64,000 nt of DNA from Pseudomonas svalbardensis (lineage in GTDB: Bacteria > Pseudomonadota > Gammaproteobacteria > Pseudomonadales > Pseudomonadaceae). The translations under genes were made by a program, and so were the position numbers. Positions 16,646 through 25,267 of this stretch are shown in pieces (position 1 is the first letter of the stretch; each line of letters opens with the position of its first letter). The DNA is taken from assembly GCF_030053115.1 (NCBI RefSeq), contig NZ_CP125619.1:3545501-3609500 (forward strand). The letters are read 5' to 3'. The notes beneath the pieces are model-generated. The model worked only from the letters and a program-made list of their open reading frames with translations. It was not told where the DNA came from and made no database searches.

Positions 16646-18757
16646 TTAGCCGTTGAGGACGGTGCGAACCATTTGGGTAAGCGCCTCGGGACCATAAGGT
16701 TTGCTCAGCAAGTAAGTGCCGGGGCTGAGTTGGTGATTGCGCGAAATAATGTCACGGGTGTGGCCCGAGGTGAACAGCACAGCCAGCGGCGGCGTCTGCA
16801 TCTTGGCCCAGGCGGCCAGGTCCGAACTTTTGATCAGACCAGGCATGACCACGTCGGTGAAAATCAGGTCCACCACCGCGCCCTCCAGCAACATCTGCAT
16901 CGCGACGTCACCGTTGGCCGCCGTCAGGACTTGATAACCTTCTTCGCGCAGTAGCTCCACTGCTGAGCTGCGAACCGCCTCGTTGTCCTCGACCACCAGA
17001 ATGGTTTCGTGTCCGCCTCGCTGTTGCGGATCATGACGTGTCGTTTCGCTGAGTATCGGGCGCAGGCTGCGAGGGAAATACAGCTGCACCCGAGTGCCCT
17101 GCCCGACCACGCTGGAAATCTCGATATGCCCGCCACTCTGCTTGACGAAACCGAACACCATGCTCAGGCCCAGACCCGTGCCCTGGCCATCGGGCTTGGT
17201 GGTAAAAAACGGTTCGAAAGCCTGTGCGAGTACCTGCGGCGACATGCCAACCCCTCTGTCAGCCACCGCCACGCAGACATAATCGCCGGCGACGATGCCC
17301 TTGCCTGCACAAAACTTGCTATCAAGGGCAATGTTCTCGGCGCTCAGGTCAATGGTCCCCTCGCCTTTCATGGCGTCACGGGCATTGATTGCCAGATTGA
17401 GGACGGCGTTTTCCAGTTGATTGCGGTCCACGTAGACGTGCCAAAGAGCTTCGGCAGCGGTGACATCGATCTGAATGGTTTCCCCCAGCGCCCGCTGCAA
17501 CAATTCCCCAAGTCCATCGAAGACCTGGCGCAGGTCGCAGACCGCTGGCGACAAGGGCTGACGACGGGCGAACGCGAGCAATTGCGAAGACAGTTTGGCG
17601 CCGCGCTCGACCGCGGCAATCGACGCACTGACCCGGCGCTGCACATTGGCGTTGTCCGGTTCATGCCGCGCCAGCAAGTGTAGGTTGCCGGCGATCACCT
17701 GCAACAGGTTGTTGAAGTCATGGGCCACGCCGCCGGTGAGACCGCCGATGGCTTCGAGTTTCTGCGATTGACGCAGTTGTTCTTCAGCGGCCAGCCGCGC
17801 TTCGACTTCGTCGGCAACGCGTTGCTCCAGATTGCGGGTGAACTTGAGCAGGGATTCTTCGGCGGTCTTGCGCTCGTGGATATCGATCAACACCCCGGGA
17901 AAACGGAACGGTTCGCCCTGTTCATTGAACTCGCAGCCACCACTCGCCTGCACCCACAGATAACTGCCATCCGGACGCAGGACCCGATACTCGGCGTTAA
18001 AGGGTTCGCCGGTTTCCACTGATTGATTGATCTGCTCCTGTACCCAGCTGCGGTCATCGGGATGGATCCGTGCTTCGGCGATGTCCGTTGGCAGGTCGGC
18101 CAGGTTTTGCTCCGGCGGGTAGGAAAAGGTGCGGGCGAAACGCTCGTCACCGGAGAGCGCATTGCCCTTGATGTCCCAGACGAACGAGCCGAGCAAAGCC
18201 CCGGCATTGAGCGCCAGGCGCACCCGTTCGTTATCAGCGTGATAGGCGTCCTCGGCGGCCTGACGGCGGCGCTCGGAAATAACATGCTCGGTGGTCTCGA
18301 CCACCATCGCCATGACCCCGGCCGGTTTCCCGTCATCATCCGCCACCGGGCTGTAATAGAGGTCCAGCCAGACGTCTTCGGGTATCCCGTCGCGCAGCAG
18401 CTCCAGGACTTTGTTGCGATAGGACAAGGTGCCGCCGGCCAGGCAGGTGTCGACCACATGCCGATTGAAGTCGGCGACTTCGGGCCAGCCCAGTTCCACC
18501 GGGGAACCCAACAGGTAAGGATGGCGGCCACCGGCAAACGCCGAGTACGCATCGTTGTAGATCATGTAACCCGGTCGGCCCCACAGCATCACCATCGGCA
18601 GCGGGGACGCGAGCATCAACTGCACCGCGCTGCACAGGCTTCTGGGCCAGGTGTCCATGTTCCCCAGCTCAGTCACGCTCCAGTCGAACACGCGGATACG
18701 CCCGGCCATTTCACCGCTCCAGCCTGCACACCCATGGCTATCGTCTAGAAACTGCAT
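16646..18757 (-). CDS. Soluble hybrid histidine kinase, PAS-PAS-HisKA-HATPase-REC
   Basis: From the ATG at 18757 (MQFLDDSHGCAGWSGEMAGR) the protein is 703 residues. In-frame ATGs at 18841 and 18862 are alternatives, and the longest frame to 19000 starts inside a REP repeat and is rejected. The N-terminal module VFDWSVTELGNMDTWPRSL is a PAS-like region common in soluble Pseudomonas kinases. A second PAS domain (near residue 165-285) is followed by the HisKA motif GGVAHDFNNLL (His near 343), ATPase motifs (NARDAM, GTGLGLSMVFGF) and a receiver domain with Asp near 632 in LIFTDVVMPG. There is no membrane segment, so it senses a cytosolic cue such as light, redox or a small molecule. Confidence 0.86.
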   Translation of the reverse strand: MQFLDDSHGCAGWSGEMAGRIRVFDWSVTELGNMDTWPRSLCSAVQLMLASPLPMVMLWGRPGYMIYNDAYSAFAGGRHPYLLGSPVELGWPEVADFNRHVVDTCLAGGTLSYRNKVLELLRDGIPEDVWLDLYYSPVADDDGKPAGVMAMVVETTEHVISERRRQAAEDAYHADNERVRLALNAGALLGSFVWDIKGNALSGDERFARTFSYPPEQNLADLPTDIAEARIHPDDRSWVQEQINQSVETGEPFNAEYRVLRPDGSYLWVQASGGCEFNEQGEPFRFPGVLIDIHERKTAEESLLKFTRNLEQRVADEVEARLAAEEQLRQSQKLEAIGGLTGGVAHDFNNLLQVIAGNLHLLARHEPDNANVQRRVSASIAAVERGAKLSSQLLAFARRQPLSPAVCDLRQVFDGLGELLQRALGETIQIDVTAAEALWHVYVDRNQLENAVLNLAINARDAMKGEGTIDLSAENIALDSKFCAGKGIVAGDYVCVAVADRGVGMSPQVLAQAFEPFFTTKPDGQGTGLGLSMVFGFVKQSGGHIEISSVVGQGTRVQLYFPRSLRPILSETTRHDPQQRGGHETILVVEDNEAVRSSAVELLREEGYQVLTAANGDVAMQMLLEGAVVDLIFTDVVMPGLIKSSDLAAWAKMQTPPLAVLFTSGHTRDIISRNHQLSPGTYLLSKPYGPEALTQMVRTVLNG

Positions 18758-18925
18758 CGACTGATTCCGTGTCCCTGTAGATGACTGGCTTAAGGGATCG
18801 CAACGGCATGAGGACGGTGCGTGCCCGTCTGTTTCGAGCATCGCCGTCGCTAATGGTTTCATAGAGGTTAGCTGATTCAAATCATCCAGGCTTTTGTGGC
18901 AATGGGAGTGTGCCCTGGGGGTGAA

Positions 18926-19071
18926 CCTTGTAGCAGCTAGCGAAGCCTGCGTTCGGCTGCGAAGCAGTCGTAAACCCTGCATCCGAGTTTGTCCTGTCAC
19001 ACCGAGATGTTTGATTTCACGACGGCTTCGCCGCCGAACGCAGCCTCGCAGGCTCGGCAGCTGCTACAAGG
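18926..19071. repeat. REP doublet, GTAGCAGCTG family, copy 2
   Basis: The arms CCTTGTAGCAGCT and AGCTGCTACAAGG bound a 146-bp inverted structure with internal cores like those of the 6673-6804 copy. It fills the gap between the 3' end of the gntR gene and the start of the minus-strand kinase gene. Confidence 0.85.
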
Positions 19072-19082
19072 TTTCAGCGCGG

Positions 19083-19772
19083 CTAAACCTCGATCAGGTG
19101 CTTGAGCGGGTGGTAGCCGGTTTTCAGCGTGGCGGCGACGTCGAGAATGGCCTTCTCGATGCCATTCAAATGCATGCAGGTCAGTTCGATCGCAGCGCTC
19201 TGGTTGCCAGCTTCGATGTACTCGATCAGCCGCAGGTGTTCATCGTCGCGGCAAGCTTCGTGACTGTCGTCATCCAGCGCGGCGGCGTACAGCGAGGCGC
19301 GGGAAATCAGCTTGCGGAACCAGTCCAGCAACACCGGGTTGTTCAGGCTTTGCGCGAGCTTGATGTGGAACTCGCCAAGCAGATGAATCAGCCGTTCATG
19401 GTCGCCACTGCGGTGCGCTTCATCCTCCAGTAACAGGTGATCACGCAGGTCCTGGGTCACGGCAGTATCACGACGACGACAGAGCTCAGTGACGATGCCG
19501 ATCTCGATCAGACGCCTCGTTTCAAACAGCGAGCGGATCTCCTCATCACTGGGCAACGACACCGACGCCCCTTTGTTGGGCTCGGTGGTGACCAGACCAT
19601 CGGCCTCCAACTGCTTGAGCGCGGCACGAACCGACGTCCGGCTGACATTAAAAAGTTCGGCCAATGACGCTTCGCCGAGCTTCATCCCGGGACGCAATGA
19701 ACGCTTGCTGATCGCCTCGTAAACCCCTTGGTAGACGCGGTCGACCGTGGTCTCGAGTTTTTTCTCGGTCAT
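19083..19772 (-). CDS. GntR-family (FadR/FCD subgroup) transcriptional regulator
   Basis: 229 residues. The N-terminal winged helix-turn-helix (about 10-75) includes LRPGMKLGEASLAELFNVSRTSVRAALKQL (read in parts), typical of GntR. Residues about 85-215 form the all-helical FCD effector domain, with the metal or ligand histidines of LLGEFHIKLA and HEACRDDEHLRLIEYI. It diverges from the ABC transporter genes, and near-palindromic GntR-type sites lie in the shared intergenic region. It is the likely local repressor of the uptake and degradation unit at 19.9-27.4 kb, released by the substrate or an intermediate. Confidence 0.9.
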   Translation of the reverse strand: MTEKKLETTVDRVYQGVYEAISKRSLRPGMKLGEASLAELFNVSRTSVRAALKQLEADGLVTTEPNKGASVSLPSDEEIRSLFETRRLIEIGIVTELCRRRDTAVTQDLRDHLLLEDEAHRSGDHERLIHLLGEFHIKLAQSLNNPVLLDWFRKLISRASLYAAALDDDSHEACRDDEHLRLIEYIEAGNQSAAIELTCMHLNGIEKAILDVAATLKTGYHPLKHLIEV

Positions 19773-19867
19773 CTGAACACTCCTTTAGCGCTAAGCAACC
19801 AGCCCCTGCCGACGATCAGCCCTTTCAAAAGGGGGTTGCACGAGCAGATTAATCCGGTTATTTCTAG

Positions 19868-19892
19868 ATTGCATCCAGATATTGCATACAAT
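19868..19892 (+). promoter_or_regulatory. Tandem candidate GntR/FCD operator sites
   Basis: ATTGCATACAAT at 19881-19892 is palindromic except for one central mismatch pair and resembles the TTGTATACAA-type sites of FCD regulators. A degenerate copy, ATTGCATCCAGAT, directly abuts it at 19868-19880. They lie 20-45 bp upstream of the ABC transporter start codon, where a bound repressor would block transcription. Confidence 0.5.
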
Positions 19893-19912
19893 AATTAGAG
19901 GAATGCACCAAT

Positions 19913-20998
19913 ATGGGTCATCCAACAGCGATTGAAGTGCGTAACGTCTCCAAGCGGTATTCCGACGATCCGGGGCTGGCTCCAGCCCTCGACAACGTTT
20001 CAGTCGACATTGCCGACAATGAATTCTTCACCCTGCTCGGCCCTTCCGGCTGCGGCAAGACCACTTTGTTGCGGACCATCGCCGGCTTCGAACAGGTCAG
20101 CGAGGGCGAGATCCGTCTGGCGGGCGAGCCGGTCAATGATTTGCCACCGTTCAAGCGCCGGGTCAACACCGTATTCCAGAGCTACGCGCTGTTTCCGCAC
20201 ATGAGCGTCGCGCAGAATATCGCCTTCGGCCTCGAGATGCAGGGTCTTGATCGCAAGCTCATCCCGCAACGTGTCGAAGAGATGCTGACGCTGGTGCAAA
20301 TGCAACACTTGGCCCAGCGCAAACCGGCCGAGTTGTCCGGCGGCCAGCAGCAGCGCGTGGCCCTGGCCCGGGCCTTGGCGCCGAAACCCAAAGTGCTGTT
20401 GCTCGACGAACCGCTGTCGGCGCTGGACTTGAAGCTGCGCAAGGAAATGCAGGTCGAACTCAAGCGCGTACAGAAGGAAGCCGGGATCACCTTCATTTTC
20501 GTCACCCACGACCAGGAAGAAGCGCTGACCCTGTCCGACCGCATCGCCGTGATGTCCGCCGGCAAGATCCTGCAAATCGGCACACCGAACGATATCTACG
20601 AACGGCCGCAGCACCGTTTCGTTGCTCAATTCATCGGCGACATCAACTTCCTCCCCGGCCACCTCAAGCGCGGCCAGCAGAACGAAAAACTGTTCGTGCC
20701 GAGCGGCATGCCGGTGGAGATCCCTTGCCCGGCTCAAGGCTTCGACGGCACCAAAGTGCAACTGGCGTTCCGCCCGGAACGCTCGCAATTGGTCGACCCG
20801 GCGCAACCGCACCACCTGCGCGGCGTCATTGAAGCGGTGCTGTATGTCGGCACCGCGACCCTTTACCAGTGCCGGTTGAACAACGACATCAAGGTCATGT
20901 TGCGCGAGAACAACGAAGGCCTGAACCGCAGCCGGGTGGTCGGTGATCGCGTCGCGGTCAACCTGCCGCCCCACGCCTGCCTGTTGATGGAGGCCTGA
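19913..20998 (+). CDS. ABC transporter ATP-binding protein (polyamine/PotA type)
   Basis: 361 residues. Walker A is GPSGCGKTT (about 43-51), the Q-loop is FQSYALFPHMSV, the signature is LSGGQQQRVALARAL (near 143), Walker B is LLLDEPLSALD, and the H-loop is FVTHDQEEAL. The C-terminal TOBE-type regulatory domain (about 250-361) fits the PotA/CysA class of importers. An AGAGGA ribosome site lies 11 nt before the ATG. The gene is first of four transporter genes in one direction and provides the energy-coupling subunit. Confidence 0.92.
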   Translation: MGHPTAIEVRNVSKRYSDDPGLAPALDNVSVDIADNEFFTLLGPSGCGKTTLLRTIAGFEQVSEGEIRLAGEPVNDLPPFKRRVNTVFQSYALFPHMSVAQNIAFGLEMQGLDRKLIPQRVEEMLTLVQMQHLAQRKPAELSGGQQQRVALARALAPKPKVLLLDEPLSALDLKLRKEMQVELKRVQKEAGITFIFVTHDQEEALTLSDRIAVMSAGKILQIGTPNDIYERPQHRFVAQFIGDINFLPGHLKRGQQNEKLFVPSGMPVEIPCPAQGFDGTKVQLAFRPERSQLVDPAQPHHLRGVIEAVLYVGTATLYQCRLNNDIKVMLRENNEGLNRSRVVGDRVAVNLPPHACLLMEA

Positions 20999-20999
20999 G

Positions 21000-21917
21000 A
21001 TGAGCGTCAGCAGCACTTCTCCCGCCCTCAACCGTGCGCTGTTACTCAGCCCGGTGGTTCTGACTTTGCTGGCGTTGATCGCCATTCCGCTCGGCATCAT
21101 GGGCTACATCAGCCTATTGCCGCGCAACGTGTATGGCGGCGTCGACTGGCAGGCCGACTGGCAATTGCAAAGCTACGTGCAGCTGTTCTTCCAGGAAGGT
21201 TTCGACGGTGAACTGGAACTGAACTGGGTCTACGCCCAGGCGCTGTTGCGCTCGGTGTTCCAGGCCGGCGGCACCACCCTGCTGTGTTTCCTGTTCGGCT
21301 TCCCGGTGGCGTTGTGGATGTCGAGCCTGACACCGCGTCGGCGCAACCTCATGGTGTTGCTGATCACCATCCCGTTCTGGACCAACCTGCTGATCCGCAA
21401 CTACGCGTGGCTGATCATTCTGCGCGAGCATGGCTGGGTTGCTCAGAGCCTCAACGCACTGTTCCCCCAGGCCGGTGGCATCACCCTGCTCTACAACGAC
21501 TTCGCCGTCAGCGTCGGGCTGGTCTACAGCTTCCTGCCGTTCATGATTTTGCCGATCTACTCGACCCTGGAAAAACTCGACTGGCGTCTGGTGGAAGCGG
21601 CTTACGACCTCGGCGCCAATCGCTGGCACGCGTTGCGGCGGATCATCCTGCCGCTGTCGATGCCCGGCGTGATTGCCGGCGCGCTGCTGGTGTTTGTGCC
21701 GAGTCTCGGTGCCTTCATCACCCCGGCGATTCTCGGCGGCGGCAAGACGCTGATGATCGGTAACCTGATCCAGCAACAGTTCGGCACCGCGCGCAACTGG
21801 CCGCTGGGCAGTTCGCTGTCGTTCCTGTTGCTGGGGATTCTGCTGCTGTCCCTGGTGCTTTACGCCCTCTACAGCCGCAGCGCCGCCAAAACTCTACGCC
21901 GGGGAGCCACCGCATGA
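21000..21917 (+). CDS. ABC transporter permease (PotB/PotH type)
   Basis: 305 residues with about six membrane segments. The cytoplasmic EAA loop reads LVEAAYDLGANRWHALRRIILPLSMPGV, the contact site for the ATPase. It starts one base after the ATPase stop codon, so translation is tightly coupled. A long periplasmic loop after the first segment (about residues 40-75) is typical of PotB-type permeases. Confidence 0.92.
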   Translation: MSVSSTSPALNRALLLSPVVLTLLALIAIPLGIMGYISLLPRNVYGGVDWQADWQLQSYVQLFFQEGFDGELELNWVYAQALLRSVFQAGGTTLLCFLFGFPVALWMSSLTPRRRNLMVLLITIPFWTNLLIRNYAWLIILREHGWVAQSLNALFPQAGGITLLYNDFAVSVGLVYSFLPFMILPIYSTLEKLDWRLVEAAYDLGANRWHALRRIILPLSMPGVIAGALLVFVPSLGAFITPAILGGGKTLMIGNLIQQQFGTARNWPLGSSLSFLLLGILLLSLVLYALYSRSAAKTLRRGATA

Positions 21918-22702
21918 TCGCCCTGCACCTGAAAAAACTACCGCTGACCCGCGAAGTCAGCCTGCTGATCCTGGCCTATCTGTACGTGCCGATCTTTGTG
22001 CTGATCGCCTACAGCTTCAACGCCAACCGCTCGGCCACGGTGTGGACCGAGTTCTCGTTCGCCTGGTACGGAAGGATTCTGGCCAATCCGTCGATTCAGA
22101 CGGCGGCGCTGAACTCGATCATCGTCGCCAGCATCGCCACGGTGTGTGCCACGGCGATTGCGTTGCTCGCGGCGTTGGCGACGTACCGGCCGTTCTATGG
22201 ACAGAAGATGGTCGAGGGCGGGATCAACCTGCCGCTGATCCTGCCGGAGATCGTCACCGCCGTCGCCACGCTGCTGCTGTTCATGGCGCTGGGGATCAAG
22301 CTCGGTTTGCTGACGGTGATCGTCGCGCACATCGGCTTCTGCATTCCTTTCGCCTACCTGCCGATCCGCGCCCGGCTCAACGACTTGGACAAGAGTTTGC
22401 TGGAGGCGGCGAACGATTTGTACGCCAACCCGTGGCAGGTTTTTCGTCGGGTGACGCTGCCGCTGCTGTGGCCGGCGGTGTTGTCCGGTTCGGTGTTGGC
22501 GTTCGTGGTCAGCCTCGACGATTTCATCATGACCTTCTTCGTTGCCGGCCCCGGTTCGACGACGTTGCCGGTGTACATCTTCTCGGCGATCAAATCCGGT
22601 GTCACGCCGGAGATCAACGCGATTTCGACCCTGATGCTGGTGATTTCCATCGTGCTGGTGGTGCTGGCCTTCTGGCTGGGACAGCGCGGCAAAAACCAAT
22701 GA
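21914..22702 (+). CDS. ABC transporter permease (PotC/PotI type)
   Basis: 262 residues, about six membrane segments, with the EAA loop LLEAANDLYANPWQVFRRVTLPLLWPAV. Its ATG overlaps the stop of the preceding permease by 4 nt (ATGA). The segment SLDDFIMTFFVAGPGSTTLPVYI is characteristic of PotC-type permeases of polyamine importers. Confidence 0.92.
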   Translation: MIALHLKKLPLTREVSLLILAYLYVPIFVLIAYSFNANRSATVWTEFSFAWYGRILANPSIQTAALNSIIVASIATVCATAIALLAALATYRPFYGQKMVEGGINLPLILPEIVTAVATLLLFMALGIKLGLLTVIVAHIGFCIPFAYLPIRARLNDLDKSLLEAANDLYANPWQVFRRVTLPLLWPAVLSGSVLAFVVSLDDFIMTFFVAGPGSTTLPVYIFSAIKSGVTPEINAISTLMLVISIVLVVLAFWLGQRGKNQ

Positions 22703-22738
22703 GCCCTTTCCTTCGCTGTACTTTCGGAGCGTAAAACC

Positions 22739-23806
22739 ATGATGTTGAAAAACACGATCTTCAAAAGCATGCGTTACGGCGTCGCCGGTCTGGCCCTCAG
22801 TTGCTTCAGCGTTTTCACCGCCCAGGCCGCCGAACCCAAGGAATTGTTCTTCTACAACTGGACCGACTACTACCCGGTGGAACTGCTGGCCAAGTTCGAA
22901 AAGGAGACCGGTATCAAGGTCACCATGGACGGCTACGACAGCAACGAAACCTTGCTGGCCAAGTTGCAGGCCGGTGGGGCAGCGTATGACGTGATCGTGC
23001 CGTCGCAATCGATCATGCGCACGTTGATCAACCAGAACCTGCTACTGCAAATCGACACGTCGACCTTGCCCAACTTCCAGTACGTCAAACCGGCGTTCCG
23101 CGACCCGAGTTTCGACCCCGGTCGCAAGTTCTCCGCCCCGTACCTGTGGGGCACCACCGGGTTTTCCTATGACAGCGCGCGGGTGCCCGGCGGCAAACTG
23201 GACGATTCATGGAAAGAGTTCTTCGAACCGCGCAAGGAACTCGAAGGCCAACTCGCCGCCCTCGACACCTCCAGCAGTGTGATCAACGCCGCCAGCCATT
23301 ACCTGAACGTCGACGAATGCAGCGAAAACCCGCAGGACGCCAAGCGCATTCTGGAGCTGCTGAAAAAACAGAAACCGCACTTGAAGATGTACAGCTCGGA
23401 CAACACCGTCGACCGCATGGCCTCCGGTGAAGTGATCATGATGCAGAACTGGAACGGCTCCACCGCCCGGGCCACGTTGCAAAAAAGCACCATCAAGTAC
23501 GTGTACCCGCGCGAAGGCCTGGCGATGTTCCAGGACAACTTCGCCGTACCGAAAAGCGCCCCGCACCCCGGCAACGCGAAGATCTTCATCGACTGGATGA
23601 TGAAACCGGAAAACGCCGCCGCCGTGTCCAACGCCATCGCCTACGCCAACGGCATCCAGAGCGACAAACTGATCGACGCCAAATGGCGGGTGATGGACGC
23701 GATCAACATGCCCGACGAGTTCGCCTCGCGCCTGCGCCCGGAAAAAGAGTGCAGCAACAAGGCGCGTGAGCTGCAGGACCGGATCTGGTCGAAGCTCAAG
23801 GGCTGA
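22739..23806 (+). CDS. Periplasmic substrate-binding protein (PotD/PotF type)
   Basis: 355 residues. A signal peptide ends at about residue 30 (FTAQA, then AEPKELFFYNWTDYYP). The segment FYNWTDYYPVELLAKFEKETG is the typical start of polyamine-type binding proteins. Ligand-pocket residues include the YDVIVPSQ and WGTTGFSYDS motifs. It lies 36 bp after the permease gene, with a minor gap that may hold its own ribosome site. The family binds small cationic or amide compounds; linkage with two amidohydrolases suggests a nitrogenous substrate other than a simple polyamine. Confidence 0.9.
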   Translation: MMLKNTIFKSMRYGVAGLALSCFSVFTAQAAEPKELFFYNWTDYYPVELLAKFEKETGIKVTMDGYDSNETLLAKLQAGGAAYDVIVPSQSIMRTLINQNLLLQIDTSTLPNFQYVKPAFRDPSFDPGRKFSAPYLWGTTGFSYDSARVPGGKLDDSWKEFFEPRKELEGQLAALDTSSSVINAASHYLNVDECSENPQDAKRILELLKKQKPHLKMYSSDNTVDRMASGEVIMMQNWNGSTARATLQKSTIKYVYPREGLAMFQDNFAVPKSAPHPGNAKIFIDWMMKPENAAAVSNAIAYANGIQSDKLIDAKWRVMDAINMPDEFASRLRPEKECSNKARELQDRIWSKLKG

Positions 23807-23817
23807 TCCTAGACCGC

Positions 23818-23995
23818 CCCCTCACCCTAACCCTCTCCCGGAGGGAGAGGGGACTGACCGGGTAATATTTAAGGATTGCTGCGACCTGAAAATCCTTCTC
23901 TGAATCCGAAATTGACTCGATCTTTCAGGTCACCGAATTCCTCGGAATTAACTCGGTCAGTCCCCTCTCCCTCCGGGAGAGGGTTAGGGTGAGGG
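23818..23995. repeat. Long inverted repeat (178 bp) inside the transporter/amidohydrolase unit
   Basis: Arms of about 43 bp, beginning CCCTCACCCTAACCCTCTCC and ending with its complement, bracket an AT-rich loop of about 90 bp. Transcribed, it would form a very stable hairpin. It lies between the binding-protein gene and the first amidohydrolase gene, so it may attenuate or stabilise the mRNA. It belongs to a repeat type different from the two REP families seen elsewhere in the window. Confidence 0.88.
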
Positions 23996-24070
23996 AAAGA
24001 TTTCACGCAAGGAACAAAAGGTCAGGAAGCACCGCATTCCAACCGAATTTAAAGAACAAATGAGGCTCCT

Positions 24071-25267
24071 ATGTCCCAACCCCGCTGGCTACGCAACGTG
24101 CGCCCCTACGGTTCCACCGCCGAAGACCTGTTGATCGAAAACGGCCTGTTCAAGCAACGCCGCCCGGCATCGACCGCGGCCCTGACCACCACCGACATCG
24201 ACGGCCAAAACCAGCTCCTCACCCCTGCCCTGGTGGAAAGCCACGTCCACCTCGACAAAACCCTCTGGGGCCAACCCTGGCGCCCGAACAGCGCCGGCCC
24301 GACGCTCAAGGACTACATCGCCAACGAGCGCCGCGTGCTGCGTGAAGTTCAGGCACCGATTGCCCAACGCGCTGGCGCCCTGCTGGAAAACTGCATCGCC
24401 CGTGGCTCGCTGACGATGCGTTGTCACGTCGACATCGACCCGGAATTCGGCCTGCGCCACGTCGAGGCCATGCAACAGTTGCGCGAAGGCTACCGCGACC
24501 TGATCGACCTGCAACTGGTGGTGTTCCCGCAAACCGGCCTGATCAGCCGCCCCGGCACCGCCGAACTGATGCGCGAAGCCATGGCCCTGGGCGTGGAAAA
24601 TGTCGGCGGCCTCGACCCGTGCGGCATCGACAATGACCCCATCGCGCAGCTCGACTTCGTGTTTAAGCTGGCCAGTGAATTCGAGCGTGGCGTCGACATT
24701 CACCTGCACGACAAGGGAGAGCTGGGCCTATGGCAGATCGCACTGATCGCCGACTACACCGAACGTTTCGGGCGTCAGGGTCGGGTGATGATCAGCCACG
24801 CCTACTGCCTTGGGATGTTGCCGTGGAGCCAGGTCAAACCGGTGGCCGAACGCCTGGCGGCGCTGGGCATTTCGCTGATGAGTTCAGCGCCGGCCGATTG
24901 CGCGGTGCCGCCGTTCTTCGCCCTGCGCGAGGCCGGGGTGAATGTCTGCCTGGGTTCGGACGGCATTCGCGATGCCTGGTCGCCCATGGGCAACGGCGAC
25001 ATGCTGGAACGGGCGATGCTGCTGGCCTTTCGTTTCGACTTGAACAAGGACGATGAACTGGCGGCGGCGTTCGAAGCAGCGACGGTCAACGGCGCTCGGG
25101 CGTTGGGCTGTGAAGGTTATGGAGTGGAGATCGGTGCGCAAGCGGACTTTTTGCTGATGCCGGTGCAGACCTTGGGTGAGGCTGTGGTTTCGCGGCCCGT
25201 GCGGCAGGTTTATCGCGGCGGTGAGTTGATTGCCTCTAGTGGCCGTCTGCTGGAAAGCCGTTTGTGA
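24071..25267 (+). CDS. Amidohydrolase, cytosine-deaminase/AtzC-like
   Basis: 398 residues. The metal site of the amidohydrolase superfamily is complete: HxH in ESHVHLDKT (His58, His60), DIHLHDKG near residue 213, ISHAYCLG near 246 and GSDGIRDAW near 298. The ESHVHLDKT and GSDGIRDAWSP motifs place it with cytosine deaminase (CodA) and N-isopropylammelide hydrolase (AtzC), which deaminate or hydrolyse C-N bonds on nitrogen heterocycles. It is cytosolic. It overlaps the second amidohydrolase gene by 4 nt, so both act in the same pathway. The actual substrate is unknown. Confidence 0.85.
   Translation: MSQPRWLRNVRPYGSTAEDLLIENGLFKQRRPASTAALTTTDIDGQNQLLTPALVESHVHLDKTLWGQPWRPNSAGPTLKDYIANERRVLREVQAPIAQRAGALLENCIARGSLTMRCHVDIDPEFGLRHVEAMQQLREGYRDLIDLQLVVFPQTGLISRPGTAELMREAMALGVENVGGLDPCGIDNDPIAQLDFVFKLASEFERGVDIHLHDKGELGLWQIALIADYTERFGRQGRVMISHAYCLGMLPWSQVKPVAERLAALGISLMSSAPADCAVPPFFALREAGVNVCLGSDGIRDAWSPMGNGDMLERAMLLAFRFDLNKDDELAAAFEAATVNGARALGCEGYGVEIGAQADFLLMPVQTLGEAVVSRPVRQVYRGGELIASSGRLLESRL

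Noticed and set aside
15398..16954. 518-codon plus-strand frame opposite uvrA2 and a kinase gene
   Set aside because: It crosses two real minus-strand genes and a REPIN, with a translation that shows no domain.
18757..19000. Longer N terminus of the minus-strand hybrid kinase (start at 19000)
   Set aside because: The extra part begins inside a REP doublet and reads as low-quality sequence without family similarity.
18926..19071. Repeated GC-rich units considered as CRISPR or att sites
   Set aside because: There are only two inverted arms, no regular direct repeats and spacers; they match the REP doublets elsewhere in the window.
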